Positions 6,217 to 13,588 are shown, counted from the first letter of the stretch. The stretch: DNA of 16,930 bases from Clostridiales bacterium UBA1740 (GCA_002315715.1 DCHY01000028.1:11877-28806); one strand, 5' to 3'. A program made the numbers and translations. Notes: generated from the sequence alone by a model not told the origin.

Positions 6217-6966
6217 ATGATTCGTGTTATCCTAAACGGCGCTCTCGGCAGAATGGGGCGCGAAGTCGAATCCCAAATCGAAAAAAACGGCGATTTTGAA
6301 ATCGTCGCAAAAGTCGACAGAATGGCGGCCGAAGACGGTATTTATACCGATATTGCTAACTTTAGTGGACAAGCCGACGTGATTATCGACTTTTCCAACC
6401 ATTTGGCAACCGACGCTTTGCTTTCATATGCTGTCAAAAGAAACATACCCTTGATGCTCGCGACGACCGGGCATACGGAGGAAGAAAACGAAAGAATAGA
6501 AGACGCGTCAAAGAAGATTCCCCTCTTTCACTCCGCCAATATGTCTCTCGGCGTTGCCCTGCTTTTGGAGTTGGCGCAAAAGACGGCGGCGGTGATGACA
6601 AACGCCGATATCGAAATCGTCGAAACCCACCACAACCGAAAACTTGACGCCCCGAGCGGCACGGCTTTGATGTTGGCAAACGCTCTTCAAAAAATCCGCG
6701 ACAAGGCGTTTTTGAAATGCGGACGAAGCGGAAAAGCTCCGCGCGAGAAAAACGAAATCGGCATTCATTCGGTCCGCATGGGCAATATCGTCGGCATTCA
6801 CGAAGTGATGGTGTCCACCGACAACGAAACCGTCACCCTCAAGCACGAGGCACACTCCCGTGCCCTGTTTGCCGAAGGCGCGCTTGCCGCCGCCTCATTC
6901 ATCGTGAAACAGCAACCCGGTTTATACGATATGAACAGTCTTGTGAAGAAAGAAGAAAAAGCATGA
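6217..6966 (+). CDS. dapB: 4-hydroxy-tetrahydrodipicolinate reductase
   Basis: 249-residue NAD(P)H-dependent reductase making tetrahydrodipicolinate from the DapA product. The N-terminal nucleotide-binding motif is G8-A-L-G11-R-M-G14. It continues with IIDFSNH (56-62), ATTGHTEEE (82-90), SANMSLGV (106-113) and the substrate motif ETHHNRKLDAPSGTA (136-150), including the catalytic His138-His139 and Lys142. IGIHSVRMG near the C-terminal third is also typical. There is no good Shine-Dalgarno at normal spacing (the nearest, GGAAGGG, is about 15 bp upstream within dapA), so translation probably depends on ribosomes finishing dapA. It overlaps ddh by 4 bp. Confidence 0.96.
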   Translation: MIRVILNGALGRMGREVESQIEKNGDFEIVAKVDRMAAEDGIYTDIANFSGQADVIIDFSNHLATDALLSYAVKRNIPLMLATTGHTEEENERIEDASKKIPLFHSANMSLGVALLLELAQKTAAVMTNADIEIVETHHNRKLDAPSGTALMLANALQKIRDKAFLKCGRSGKAPREKNEIGIHSVRMGNIVGIHEVMVSTDNETVTLKHEAHSRALFAEGALAAASFIVKQQPGLYDMNSLVKKEEKA

Positions 6967-7946
6967 TAAGAATCGGCATTTGCGGTTACGGCAATCTCGG
7001 CAAAGGCGTGGAAGCCGCCGTCAAAAACGCGCCCGATATGCAACTCGTCGCCGTTTTCACAAGGCGCGACCCGTCGGGGGTCACGACGAACACCCCGGGC
7101 GTGCCCGTCGTTTCCTATTCCGCCCTATCGGAGTATCGGGATAAAATCGACGTCATCGTCAACTGCGGCGGCAGTGCCACCGACCTGCCCGAAACGACGC
7201 CCTATATCGCGTCGCTTTTCAACGTCATTGACAGTTTTGACACCCACGCGAAAATTCCCGCGCACTTTGACGCCGTCAACGCCGCCGCCAAAGCATCGGG
7301 CAAAATCGGCGTGATTTCCGTCGGTTGGGACCCGGGACTGTTCTCTTTGGCGCGTCTTTACGGATGCGCCGTGCTTCCCGTCGGCGCCGATTATACCTTT
7401 TGGGGACGCGGCGTCAGCCAAGGCCATTCCGACGCCATTCGCCGCATCGACGGGGTACTTGACGCCCGTCAATACACCGTTCCCGTCGAGGACGCCATGG
7501 CAAAAGTCAGAGCCGGGCAAACACCGACCTTCACGACACGGGAAAAACACAAAAGAGAATGCTACGTCGTGGCGAAGGAGGGCGCCGACCTTGAAAAAAT
7601 CGAGCGCGCAATCAAAACGATGCCCAACTATTTTGCCGATTACAATACGAACGTGACCTTCATCTCGATGGAAGAACTCAAAGAAAAGCACATGGGTATC
7701 CCCCACGGCGGTTCCGTCATCCGCAACGGCAAAACGGGAATGCACCTCGAAAACGGGCACACGGCGGAATTTCGTCTGAAGCTCGACTCGAACCCCGAAT
7801 TTACGGGCAGCGTTCTTTTGGCATTCGCCCGTGCCGCTTCTAAACTCTCCGCCATGGGAGAGAGCGGTGCGAAGACGGTATTGGATATCGCGCCGGTGTG
7901 GCTTGTGCCCGACGACGGTGCCGCTTTGCGCTCCCATTTGCTCTGA
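6963..7946 (+). CDS. ddh: meso-diaminopimelate dehydrogenase
   Basis: 327-residue NADPH-dependent enzyme that converts tetrahydrodipicolinate, ammonia and NADPH directly to meso-diaminopimelate, bypassing the succinylase, acetylase and aminotransferase routes. It resembles Corynebacterium Ddh closely in the parts I can recall: GYGNLG (8-13), GSATDLPE (70-77), SVGWDPGLFS (119-128), FWGRGVSQGHSDA (146-158), GIPHGG (245-250) and a LKLDSNPEFT stretch. The ATG at 6963 overlaps the dapB stop as ATGA; a longer in-frame ORF starting inside dapB is spurious. No other DAP-branch gene (dapD, dapH, dapL, dapE, dapF) is in the operon, so Ddh looks like the main route, although genes elsewhere cannot be excluded. 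Confidence 0.96.
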   Translation: MIRIGICGYGNLGKGVEAAVKNAPDMQLVAVFTRRDPSGVTTNTPGVPVVSYSALSEYRDKIDVIVNCGGSATDLPETTPYIASLFNVIDSFDTHAKIPAHFDAVNAAAKASGKIGVISVGWDPGLFSLARLYGCAVLPVGADYTFWGRGVSQGHSDAIRRIDGVLDARQYTVPVEDAMAKVRAGQTPTFTTREKHKRECYVVAKEGADLEKIERAIKTMPNYFADYNTNVTFISMEELKEKHMGIPHGGSVIRNGKTGMHLENGHTAEFRLKLDSNPEFTGSVLLAFARAASKLSAMGESGAKTVLDIAPVWLVPDDGAALRSHLL

Positions 7947-7957
7947 GTGAGGTTCCT

Positions 7958-9256
7958 ATGATTTACGACAATTTGAAAGTCGGCGATAACGGCCATCTGT
8001 ATTTCGCCGGACGCGATACCGTCCGCTTGGCGGAAACCTACAAGACGCCGCTCTATCTTCTCGACGAAGAAAAAATCCTCAACCGCTGCCGTCTCTACCG
8101 CTCTGCCATGAAAGCGGCGTTCGGCGGTGACGCGTTGCCGCTTTACGCCGGAAAAGCCCTTTGCATCGGGGCGCTTTATCGCGTGATGAAGGAAGAAAAT
8201 ATGGGCATCGACGTCGTGTCTGCCGGAGAAATTCACACCGCGGCAAAGGCTGGCTTCCCCATGGAACGCGCCTATTTTCACGGAAACAACAAGACCGATG
8301 CCGACATCGCTTTCGCGATGGAAAAGGAGGTCGGACACTTCGTTTGCGACAACGAAGACGAACTGCTCGCCATTGACGCCGAGGCGAAAAAACGCGGCAT
8401 CCGTCAAAAGGTGCTTTTGCGATTGACCCCCGGCATCGATCCTCACACCCACGCTAAAATCGCGACGGGAAAGGTGGACTCCAAATTCGGCGCGGCAATT
8501 GAAACGGGACAGGCCCGTGCCTTGACGGCGCTTGCACTCTCCCAAAAGAACGTGGAACTCGAAGGGTTTCACTGTCACATCGGTTCCCAAATTTTTGACT
8601 GTCAACCCTATCTTGACGCCGCGGACATCATGCTGCGTTTTATCGCCGAGGTAAAAGCCGATTTCGGTTTTTCCGCATCGGTATTGAATCTCGGCGGCGG
8701 TATGGGCGTTCCCTATACCGACGTGGACTCGCCCGTTGACTACGCCGCCAATATCCGAGAAATCGGACGGCATCTATCGGCAACCTGCCAAGCGCTCGGC
8801 ATGGAAAAGCCGACGGTCCTCATGGAACCCGGACGAAGCATCGTTGCCGACGCCGGCATGACGCTTTACACCGTCGGCGGCAAAAAAGAAATCCAAGGCT
8901 ATAAGAATTACGTTTCGGTGGACGGCGGCATGGCGGACAACCCCCGCTTTGCCCTTTACGAGGCAAAATACACCGTTCTTCTCGCCAACAAAGCGGCAGC
9001 CCCCGCCATCTATCGCTGTACCGTTGCCGGGCGTTGCTGTGAAAGCGGCGACCTCATCGGCGAGGATTTTCTCATTCCCGAACCGAAGCGCGGCGACCTT
9101 CTCGCCGTGCTCACGACAGGCGCCTACAATTACTCTATGGCGTCGAATTATAATGCACTTTGCAAACCGTCAGTTGTCATTTTAGGCGAAAAACAAGAAT
9201 ATATCGCCGTGGAGCGCGAGTCGCTCGATGATTTGACGAGGAACCAAGTGTTCTAA
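7958..9256 (+). CDS. lysA: Diaminopimelate decarboxylase
   Basis: 432-residue PLP-dependent, fold-type III (alanine racemase-like barrel) enzyme that decarboxylates meso-diaminopimelate to L-lysine, the last step. Lys66 in LYAGKALC is the Schiff-base lysine. Other signatures are GFHCHIGSQI (203-212), LNLGGGMGVPY (243-253, phosphate-binding glycines), MEPGRSIVADAG (289-300), CCESGDLIGED (360-370) and GAYNYSMASNYN (388-399). GAGG five bases before the ATG at 7958 supports the start; a longer in-frame ORF begins inside ddh and lacks homology to the family. It is the last gene of the operon and ends just before a terminator. Product lysine feeds back on the L box. Confidence 0.97.
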   Translation: MIYDNLKVGDNGHLYFAGRDTVRLAETYKTPLYLLDEEKILNRCRLYRSAMKAAFGGDALPLYAGKALCIGALYRVMKEENMGIDVVSAGEIHTAAKAGFPMERAYFHGNNKTDADIAFAMEKEVGHFVCDNEDELLAIDAEAKKRGIRQKVLLRLTPGIDPHTHAKIATGKVDSKFGAAIETGQARALTALALSQKNVELEGFHCHIGSQIFDCQPYLDAADIMLRFIAEVKADFGFSASVLNLGGGMGVPYTDVDSPVDYAANIREIGRHLSATCQALGMEKPTVLMEPGRSIVADAGMTLYTVGGKKEIQGYKNYVSVDGGMADNPRFALYEAKYTVLLANKAAAPAIYRCTVAGRCCESGDLIGEDFLIPEPKRGDLLAVLTTGAYNYSMASNYNALCKPSVVILGEKQEYIAVERESLDDLTRNQVF

Positions 9257-9264
9257 AAAAACAC

Positions 9265-9299
9265 AAGAGGCTGTTAGAAAACTAACAGCCTCTTTCTTT
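9265..9299. terminator. Bidirectional terminator between lysA and the HTH gene
   Basis: A 13-bp perfect stem, AAGAGGCTGTTAG (9265-9277) and its complement (9282-9294), has loop AAAA. It is followed by a T-rich tail on the plus strand and, on the minus strand, by GTG and seven T, so it can end both converging transcripts. Confidence 0.92.
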
Positions 9300-9308
9300 G
9301 GTTGCGCG

Positions 9309-9686
9309 TCAGGAGCGCGTTCTCTTGGATTTGTTTTTGAGTTCAAGATACAGGCGCATCGTAGTTTCGAGCGTTTCTTTGAGCGCCTCTCTTTGCGCTT
9401 TCGGCAAAACGCTGGTTTCGCGATACAGCGAAAGCATTTCGTACTCGTCGTCCGACAGATCCGTCGCTATTCGCTGCAAGGGAATATTCATCAACGCTTC
9501 GAGGGAAATATGAAACAGCGCCGACAGTTCGGGAAGCATTTTTAAGTAAGAACGCGACTTGTCGCGGCGCCAATTGTCCACCGTCTTCGGTTTTAAGCCC
9601 ATGACGCGCTCGAAGGCGGCGTCGCTCGGATATTCCGTTTCAATCAAAAGGAGAAGTTTTTCTTTGACGCGGTCGTTTTCGGTCAC
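9309..9686 (-). CDS. Helix-turn-helix (XRE-like) regulator, function unknown
   Basis: 125-residue protein. Residues 19-45 read as a helix-turn-helix (YPSDAAFERVMGLKPKTVDNW followed by a basic RRDKSR) of the XRE/Cro type. A LPELSALFHISLEALM stretch (51-66) is typical of XRE regulators. The C-terminal half (78-118, LSDDEYEMLSLY and a long amphipathic helix) resembles the helical tail often attached to clostridial XRE proteins and probably mediates dimerisation. The start is a GTG at 9686, preceded by AAGGAG and overlapping the stop of the flavin reductase gene as GTGA, so the two are co-translated. The regulated genes are unknown; autoregulation of the 10349-10423 divergent promoters is an obvious guess. 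Confidence 0.72.
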   Translation of the reverse strand: MTENDRVKEKLLLLIETEYPSDAAFERVMGLKPKTVDNWRRDKSRSYLKMLPELSALFHISLEALMNIPLQRIATDLSDDEYEMLSLYRETSVLPKAQREALKETLETTMRLYLELKNKSKRTRS

Positions 9687-10327
9687 TTCTTTTCTCCTTT
9701 CCGTCTTTGGGGATTCGGTTTGTGCGCCGTCGTTGCCGTCACCGCACCTTTGGCGGGGTGCGGTTTTCTTTTCTTGGCGGCACTGAAGCCGAAGGTTCCG
9801 ATTTTCTTGCCGATGGTGTAATACTCACCGTGTGCATAGGCGCACAGGTGCGCTTTGTCGTAGCGGATTTTCCCTTTTTCGTCGAGGATGGACGCGTCGG
9901 TGGAAATGTTGACGATGTCGGCGAAAAAGATATCGTGCGAACCGCTGTTCTGCACGTCGGTGACGCGGCATTCAATGGCGATGGGGCATTCGGCAATCGT
10001 CGGTGCGCCGACCTTTTCGCTCTTGACGCGCGTCAGACGACATTTTTCGAATTTGTTGACTTTCGCGCCCGTGAACACACCGCAATAGTCCACCGTCTTT
10101 GCCAACGTGTCGGGGGGGAGGTGCAAAACGAACTCCTTATATTTTTGAAGCAGCGCGTGGGAATGGCGCGTTGGACGCACCGAAATATACGTCCTCGGCG
10201 GGGTGGAAGACAGAATGCCGGTCCACGCGACCGTCAATACGTTTTCTTCCTCTCCTTCTCCCACGGTGACAAGCGCCGGAGGCAACGGTGCCGTCAAGGC
10301 GCCGGGTGCAAAATTCTTTCTTTCCAT
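9683..10327 (-). CDS. Flavin reductase-like (flavoredoxin-type) FMN-binding protein with basic tail
   Basis: 214 residues. Residues 1-182 match the flavin reductase-like / flavoredoxin split-barrel family: LVTVGEGEEENVLTVAWTGILSSTPP (19-44), SVRPTRHSHALL (49-60), LHLPPDTLAKTVDYCGVFTG (68-87), the HDIFFADIVN strand (131-140) and AHGEYYTIGKKIGTFGFS (165-182). Such proteins bind FMN and pass electrons from NAD(P)H or other donors to acceptors in anaerobes; the partner here is unknown. Residues 185-214 form an extra tail rich in Lys, Arg and Pro (11 K/R, one acidic residue), not part of the fold. The ATG at 10327 follows AAAGG, with a promoter just upstream, and the 3' end overlaps the HTH gene. 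Confidence 0.85.
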   Translation of the reverse strand: MERKNFAPGALTAPLPPALVTVGEGEEENVLTVAWTGILSSTPPRTYISVRPTRHSHALLQKYKEFVLHLPPDTLAKTVDYCGVFTGAKVNKFEKCRLTRVKSEKVGAPTIAECPIAIECRVTDVQNSGSHDIFFADIVNISTDASILDEKGKIRYDKAHLCAYAHGEYYTIGKKIGTFGFSAAKKRKPHPAKGAVTATTAHKPNPQRRKGEKK

Positions 10328-10348
10328 AATACCAACCTTTCTTTTTTC

Positions 10349-10377
10349 ATCTTACCACATATCGGCGGCTTTGTAAA
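10349..10377 (-). promoter_or_regulatory. Promoter of the flavin reductase-HTH operon
   Basis: On the minus strand TTTACA (10377-10372), a 17-bp spacer and TAAGAT (10354-10349). The -35 hexamers of this promoter and the divergent lipoprotein promoter are 17 bp apart, so a regulator bound here could affect both. Confidence 0.7.
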
Positions 10378-10394
10378 TCCATAATAAAAGAAAG

Positions 10395-10423
10395 TTGCAA
10401 AAAAGGCCGTCGTATGTTATACT
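10395..10423 (+). promoter_or_regulatory. Promoter of the DUF4349 lipoprotein gene
   Basis: TTGCAA (10395-10400), a 17-bp spacer and TATACT (10418-10423); transcription would start near 10430, giving a leader of about 23 nt with AGGAGG before the ATG. Confidence 0.75.
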
Positions 10424-10452
10424 GATTTCAGAAAAACAAACAGGAGGTCGTT

Positions 10453-11457
10453 ATGAAAAACAGAATATTCGGGATAGTTCTTATCCTCACGCTTCTTCTT
10501 TTGACCTTGGCAGGGTGCGGCAATTACGGCGCATCGGACGCCGACGCCGGATACGCATCCGGCAGCGGGGAATCCTACTTAGCATCCGACAGCAGTTTCA
10601 GTCTTAACAGTTCCAAGAAAATCAGCCTCGCAAGCGGGTCTTCCGACGTCGGCACTTCTCTTTCCGACTCGACGGTGACGGACGGCTCGAAACTCGTCAA
10701 AACCGCCTATGCGACGATCAAAACCGAAAATTACGAAACGGCAGTCACAAAACTCCAAGAGCGAATCGAAGAACTCGGCGGTCGCATCGACAGCGAACAG
10801 TACAACGGTTACGAACCGAGGAGCGCAACGCTGACCATCCGCATCCCCGTTGAAAAATACGCAACGTTTACCGGCGAGTTTTCGTCCTACGGCGTTGTCA
10901 CTTCCCTTTCCGCGAACGTTGACGACGTCACGACGTCCTACGCAGAGACGTTAGCCAAAAAAGAAATGCTCGAGCAAAAAGTGGCGAAATACAAAGACAT
11001 GCTCGACGCCCTTGACGGTTCGGCAAAGACCGAGACGGTCGTTTCGCTCACCGAAGCTTACTACGACAGTATGACCGACCTCGCAAGAATTCAAAAAACC
11101 TTGGATACGCTGACCGACAAAGTGACTTTCTCGACGATTTACCTCAATCTTGACGAGGTAAAATCCGAAGCGGCGGTCGTGAAAGACTCTATCTTCAAAC
11201 GCATCGGCGATACTTTCAGGGAATCGGTCGGCAACCTCGCCGAGAACGCCGGCGACGTGCTCGTTTGGTTTTTCGGTAACATCGTGGAAATCGTACTGTG
11301 GTGCGGCATTCTCGTCGGCGCCTTCTTCCTTGTCCGTCACTTCATCCGCAAAAGACGCGCAAAAAACGCCGTGTCTTTCGAAAAAACAAGTGAAGAAAAA
11401 GTCGTAGAAAAACCTGTCGAAGAACTGAAAACCGAGCAAGATAACACGAAAAAGTAA
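10453..11457 (+). CDS. DUF4349-type membrane lipoprotein
   Basis: 334 residues. A lipoprotein signal peptide (hydrophobic 5-19) ends in lipobox LAGC with Cys22 as the lipidation site. A Ser/Gly/Asp-rich linker (23-80) leads to a DUF4349-like domain (about 81-232) with LVKTAYATIKTENYETAV, RIPVEKYATFTGEF and a central helical, coiled-coil-like stretch (163-222). A single transmembrane helix (about 268-296) is followed by the stop-transfer RKRRAK and an acidic/Lys-rich cytoplasmic tail. The protein should therefore be held at both ends, by lipid outside and by the helix. The function of DUF4349 proteins is not established. It has its own promoter and terminator and appears monocistronic. Confidence 0.82.
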   Translation: MKNRIFGIVLILTLLLLTLAGCGNYGASDADAGYASGSGESYLASDSSFSLNSSKKISLASGSSDVGTSLSDSTVTDGSKLVKTAYATIKTENYETAVTKLQERIEELGGRIDSEQYNGYEPRSATLTIRIPVEKYATFTGEFSSYGVVTSLSANVDDVTTSYAETLAKKEMLEQKVAKYKDMLDALDGSAKTETVVSLTEAYYDSMTDLARIQKTLDTLTDKVTFSTIYLNLDEVKSEAAVVKDSIFKRIGDTFRESVGNLAENAGDVLVWFFGNIVEIVLWCGILVGAFFLVRHFIRKRRAKNAVSFEKTSEEKVVEKPVEELKTEQDNTKK

Positions 11458-11469
11458 ATAATTATTTAC

Positions 11470-11501
11470 AAAAACGGCGGATTTGACAGTCCGCCGTTTT
11501 T
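11470..11501. terminator. Bidirectional terminator between the lipoprotein and WecA-like genes
   Basis: A 12-bp perfect stem, AAAAACGGCGGA (11470-11481) and its complement (11490-11501), has an 8-nt loop. It lies between two converging genes and has T-runs in both directions; it ends one base from the stop codon of the WecA-like gene. Confidence 0.9.
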
Positions 11502-11502
11502 G

Positions 11503-12369
11503 TTATGTGAAAAAGAAAAGAAAAACCGCGCCGACCGACAACGAAAAGGATAGAAAAAGATACAGAAAAAACAGGGCGGTCGGGCTGACGCCTTTATCGA
11601 ATAACAAGTGATGCAAATGCCGTCGGTCGCCGCGCCACGGTTTTCTTCTTTCCTTGATGCGCAAAACGGTCACGCGGCAGGCGTCAATGGCAGGGAGAAC
11701 AAACATAAGCAACACCCAAGGCGTCCTGTCTGCCGCACGCAAAGAAAGCGCGCTTAGTAAAAATCCGACCGACAAAGAGCCCGAGTCCCCTAAGAACAGT
11801 TTGGCACGCGGAAGGTTGAAAGGCAAAAATCCAAGCAACGACGCGGCACAAAACAGCGACAGCAGCAATTCCCCGACGCTTACCGAAAACAGAAAACAGA
11901 CAAACAACCCAAAAAGCATCGGCAAAGCGTAAGCGGTGGCAATTCCGTCGGCGCCGTCCGTGAAGTTAAATGCGTTTATCAAAAACAAACCGAGAAATAA
12001 TCCGAAAAATGTCAACGGCGCGGCAGGTGCTTTTGACAAAAGCAAGTAAAATAGAAATCCCGCCGCCTCAAAAGAAAACTTCCAAAAAGGCGAAAGCCCC
12101 GCGGCATCGTCGAGCAGACCGAACGCCAAAAAGAACAGAAACGGCAAATAGTAAGAAAGCACCGTTTCGTCACCAAGATATCCGACGACAAGCAACCCGA
12201 CCGTCAAGCCTATGGCGACTGCAACGCCGCCGATGCGCGGCGTCGGCGCCCCGTGCTTTTTCAACACCCCGTCGGGAACGTCGACAAACGCCGTCTGCCG
12301 CCCTATGCGCATCAACAGAAACGAAACCGTCAAAGAAAAGAGAAACGCACACGCAAGTGAAAACCACAT
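11503..12369 (-). CDS. WecA/TagO-like undecaprenyl-phosphate sugar-1-phosphate transferase
   Basis: 288-residue polytopic membrane protein of the MraY/WecA/TagO family, which loads a sugar-1-phosphate (usually GlcNAc-1-P) onto undecaprenyl phosphate to start a cell-surface polymer. Conserved cytosolic motifs are DVPDGVLKKHGAPTPRIGG (30-48), the Mg-binding LLDDAAGL (85-92, Asp87-Asp88), INAFNFTDGADGIA (131-144), FLGDSGS (192-198) and RRHLHHLLFDKG (249-260). The HxHH motif favours the WecA/TagO branch over MraY. It is shorter than the typical 320-360 residues, mainly at the C-terminus. The ATG follows GGAGGGG. No other glycopolymer gene is nearby, so the polymer (teichoic acid-like or other) cannot be told from context. 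Confidence 0.87.
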   Translation of the reverse strand: MWFSLACAFLFSLTVSFLLMRIGRQTAFVDVPDGVLKKHGAPTPRIGGVAVAIGLTVGLLVVGYLGDETVLSYYLPFLFFLAFGLLDDAAGLSPFWKFSFEAAGFLFYLLLSKAPAAPLTFFGLFLGLFLINAFNFTDGADGIATAYALPMLFGLFVCFLFSVSVGELLLSLFCAASLLGFLPFNLPRAKLFLGDSGSLSVGFLLSALSLRAADRTPWVLLMFVLPAIDACRVTVLRIKERRKPWRGDRRHLHHLLFDKGVSPTALFFLYLFLSFSLSVGAVFLFFFT

Positions 12370-12377
12370 ATCCCCTC

Positions 12378-12413
12378 CGAAAAAGAAAGAGAGACAACAA
12401 AAGTCGTCTCTCT
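12378..12413 (-). terminator. Terminator after trpS
   Basis: On the minus strand AGAGAGAC (12413-12406) and GTCTCTCT (12395-12388) form an 8-bp stem followed by a T-rich tail (TTTCTTTTTC). It ends trpS transcription immediately before the WecA-like gene; some read-through could supply that gene, for which I see no clear separate promoter. Confidence 0.75.
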
Positions 12414-12460
12414 ATGGCTTATGTAGGGGTTTTCGCGCGGTTTTGAGAGGGGTTTCCCCG

Positions 12461-13456
12461 TCAGTTGACGAATCCGACCTTGCGGCGAACTTTCGACAGC
12501 GTTTTACGCGCATAGTATGCGGCTTCGTCTGCGCCGGCTTTCATAGTGGCTTCGAGGAAGGCTTTGTCGGCAATCAAACGGTCGTATTCCGCCTGCACGC
12601 CTGCCAATCCGTCGGCACACGCTTCGCCGACTGCCATCTTGAAATCGCCGTATCCTTTGCCGTCAAATTCGCGCTCGATTTCTTCGTAGGATTTACCGGT
12701 AAAGGCCCTGTAAATGTTCATGAGGTTGTTGATACCGTCTTTGCCCTCGGCATAACGAACGACGGAGTCGGAGTCGGTGACGGCTCTTTTGAACTTGCGC
12801 ATGATATCGTCTTTGCGGTCGAGAATATAAACGACGGCGTTGGCGTTTTCATCCGATTTGGACATTTTCAAAGTCGGTTCGGCAAGCGACATGATTTTCA
12901 TCGTATCGGTCGGGATAAATCCCTCCGGCACCGTGAAGGTGTCGCCGTAAACCTGGTTAAAGCGAAGCGCCACGTCGCGCGCCAGTTCGATATGCTGTTT
13001 CTGGTCGATACCGACGGGCACGACGTCGGTCTGATACAAGAGAATATCCGCCGCCATCAGTGAAGGATAGGTGAATAGACCGGCATTGATATTTTGCGCG
13101 TTTTTCGCGCTTTTATCCTTAAACTGCGTCATTCTCGACAGTTCGCCGAACATGGTGTAGCAATCGAGGATCCAGCCGAGTTCCGCGTGCGCCGGCACGT
13201 GAGACTGTACGAAAAGCGTGTTCTTTTTGGGATCCAAGCCTGCCGCCATATAGAGCGCAAGCGTTTCGTAGGTACGGCGTCTGAGTTCCGCCGGAACCTG
13301 TCGCACCGTGATGGCGTGCAAATCCACCACGCAATAGAACGTTTTATATTCCTCGGAAAACCGCGTGAAGTTTTTGATGGCGCCGAGGTAGTTTCCAATC
13401 GTCAGATTGCCGGACGGTTGTACGCCGGAAAAGACGATTTTTTGGTCGTTGAGCAT
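12461..13456 (-). CDS. trpS: Tryptophanyl-tRNA synthetase
   Basis: 331-residue class Ic aminoacyl-tRNA synthetase charging tRNA(Trp). It starts with VFSGVQPSGNLTIGNYLGA (8-26), in which TIGN is the TrpRS form of the HIGH motif. MAADILLYQTDVVPVGIDQKQH (134-155) is the tryptophan and ATP pocket, and KMSKS (197-201) is the second signature. Length is normal. The ATG at 13456 follows GGGAGGT; an in-frame extension to 13558 would run through the leader hairpins and starts near or upstream of the predicted transcription start, so it is rejected. It has its own promoter and a structured leader, and is followed by a terminator. Confidence 0.96.
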   Translation of the reverse strand: MLNDQKIVFSGVQPSGNLTIGNYLGAIKNFTRFSEEYKTFYCVVDLHAITVRQVPAELRRRTYETLALYMAAGLDPKKNTLFVQSHVPAHAELGWILDCYTMFGELSRMTQFKDKSAKNAQNINAGLFTYPSLMAADILLYQTDVVPVGIDQKQHIELARDVALRFNQVYGDTFTVPEGFIPTDTMKIMSLAEPTLKMSKSDENANAVVYILDRKDDIMRKFKRAVTDSDSVVRYAEGKDGINNLMNIYRAFTGKSYEEIEREFDGKGYGDFKMAVGEACADGLAGVQAEYDRLIADKAFLEATMKAGADEAAYYARKTLSKVRRKVGFVN

Positions 13457-13472
13457 AAGAGACCTCCCAAGT

Positions 13473-13541
13473 TCCGCCGACGGCGGATAAAATAAAAGCC
13501 AAGCATAGGCCGAGCACCGCTCGACCGATACCCGCCTAGGC
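13473..13541 (-). promoter_or_regulatory. Structured trpS leader, possible attenuator
   Basis: On the minus strand an outer stem GCCUAG (13541-13536) with CUUGGC (13503-13498), one U-U mismatch, encloses an 8-bp stem (13526-13519 with 13515-13508, loop GGU). It is followed at once by UUUUAUUUUAU (13497-13487), a terminator-like layout. Next comes a 6-bp hairpin (13487-13482 with 13478-13473) four bases before the Shine-Dalgarno. GGCGGG (13536-13531) could pair instead with UCCGCC (13487-13482). T-box hallmarks are absent. Function is inferred. Confidence 0.45.
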
Positions 13542-13559
13542 AAATTTTCTTTCCTCATT

Positions 13560-13588
13560 ATTCTATACTAAGAAGCGATAGATGTCAA
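13560..13588 (-). promoter_or_regulatory. Promoter of trpS
   Basis: On the minus strand TTGACA (13588-13583), a 17-bp spacer and TAGAAT (13565-13560); transcription should start near 13553, giving a leader of about 97 nt. Confidence 0.82.

Noticed and set aside
7640..8773. 377-codon minus-strand open frame opposite ddh and lysA
   Set aside because: It is antisense to two well-supported genes, spans their junction, and has no recognisable motif.
12440..12460. GGGG-TTT-CCCC inverted repeat just after the trpS stop as a terminator
   Set aside because: The stem is only 4 bp and no T-run follows; the hairpin at 12388-12413 is a much better terminator.
13457..13558. N-terminal extension of TrpS or a leader peptide starting at 13558
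   Set aside because: The ATG lies near or upstream of the predicted transcription start, has no Shine-Dalgarno, and the codons run through hairpins; the ATG at 13456 has a clear GGGAGGT and the normal TrpRS N-terminus.
13457..13560. T-box riboswitch in front of trpS
   Set aside because: The leader is only about 97 nt and I could not find the conserved T-box bulge or the stem I specifier architecture.
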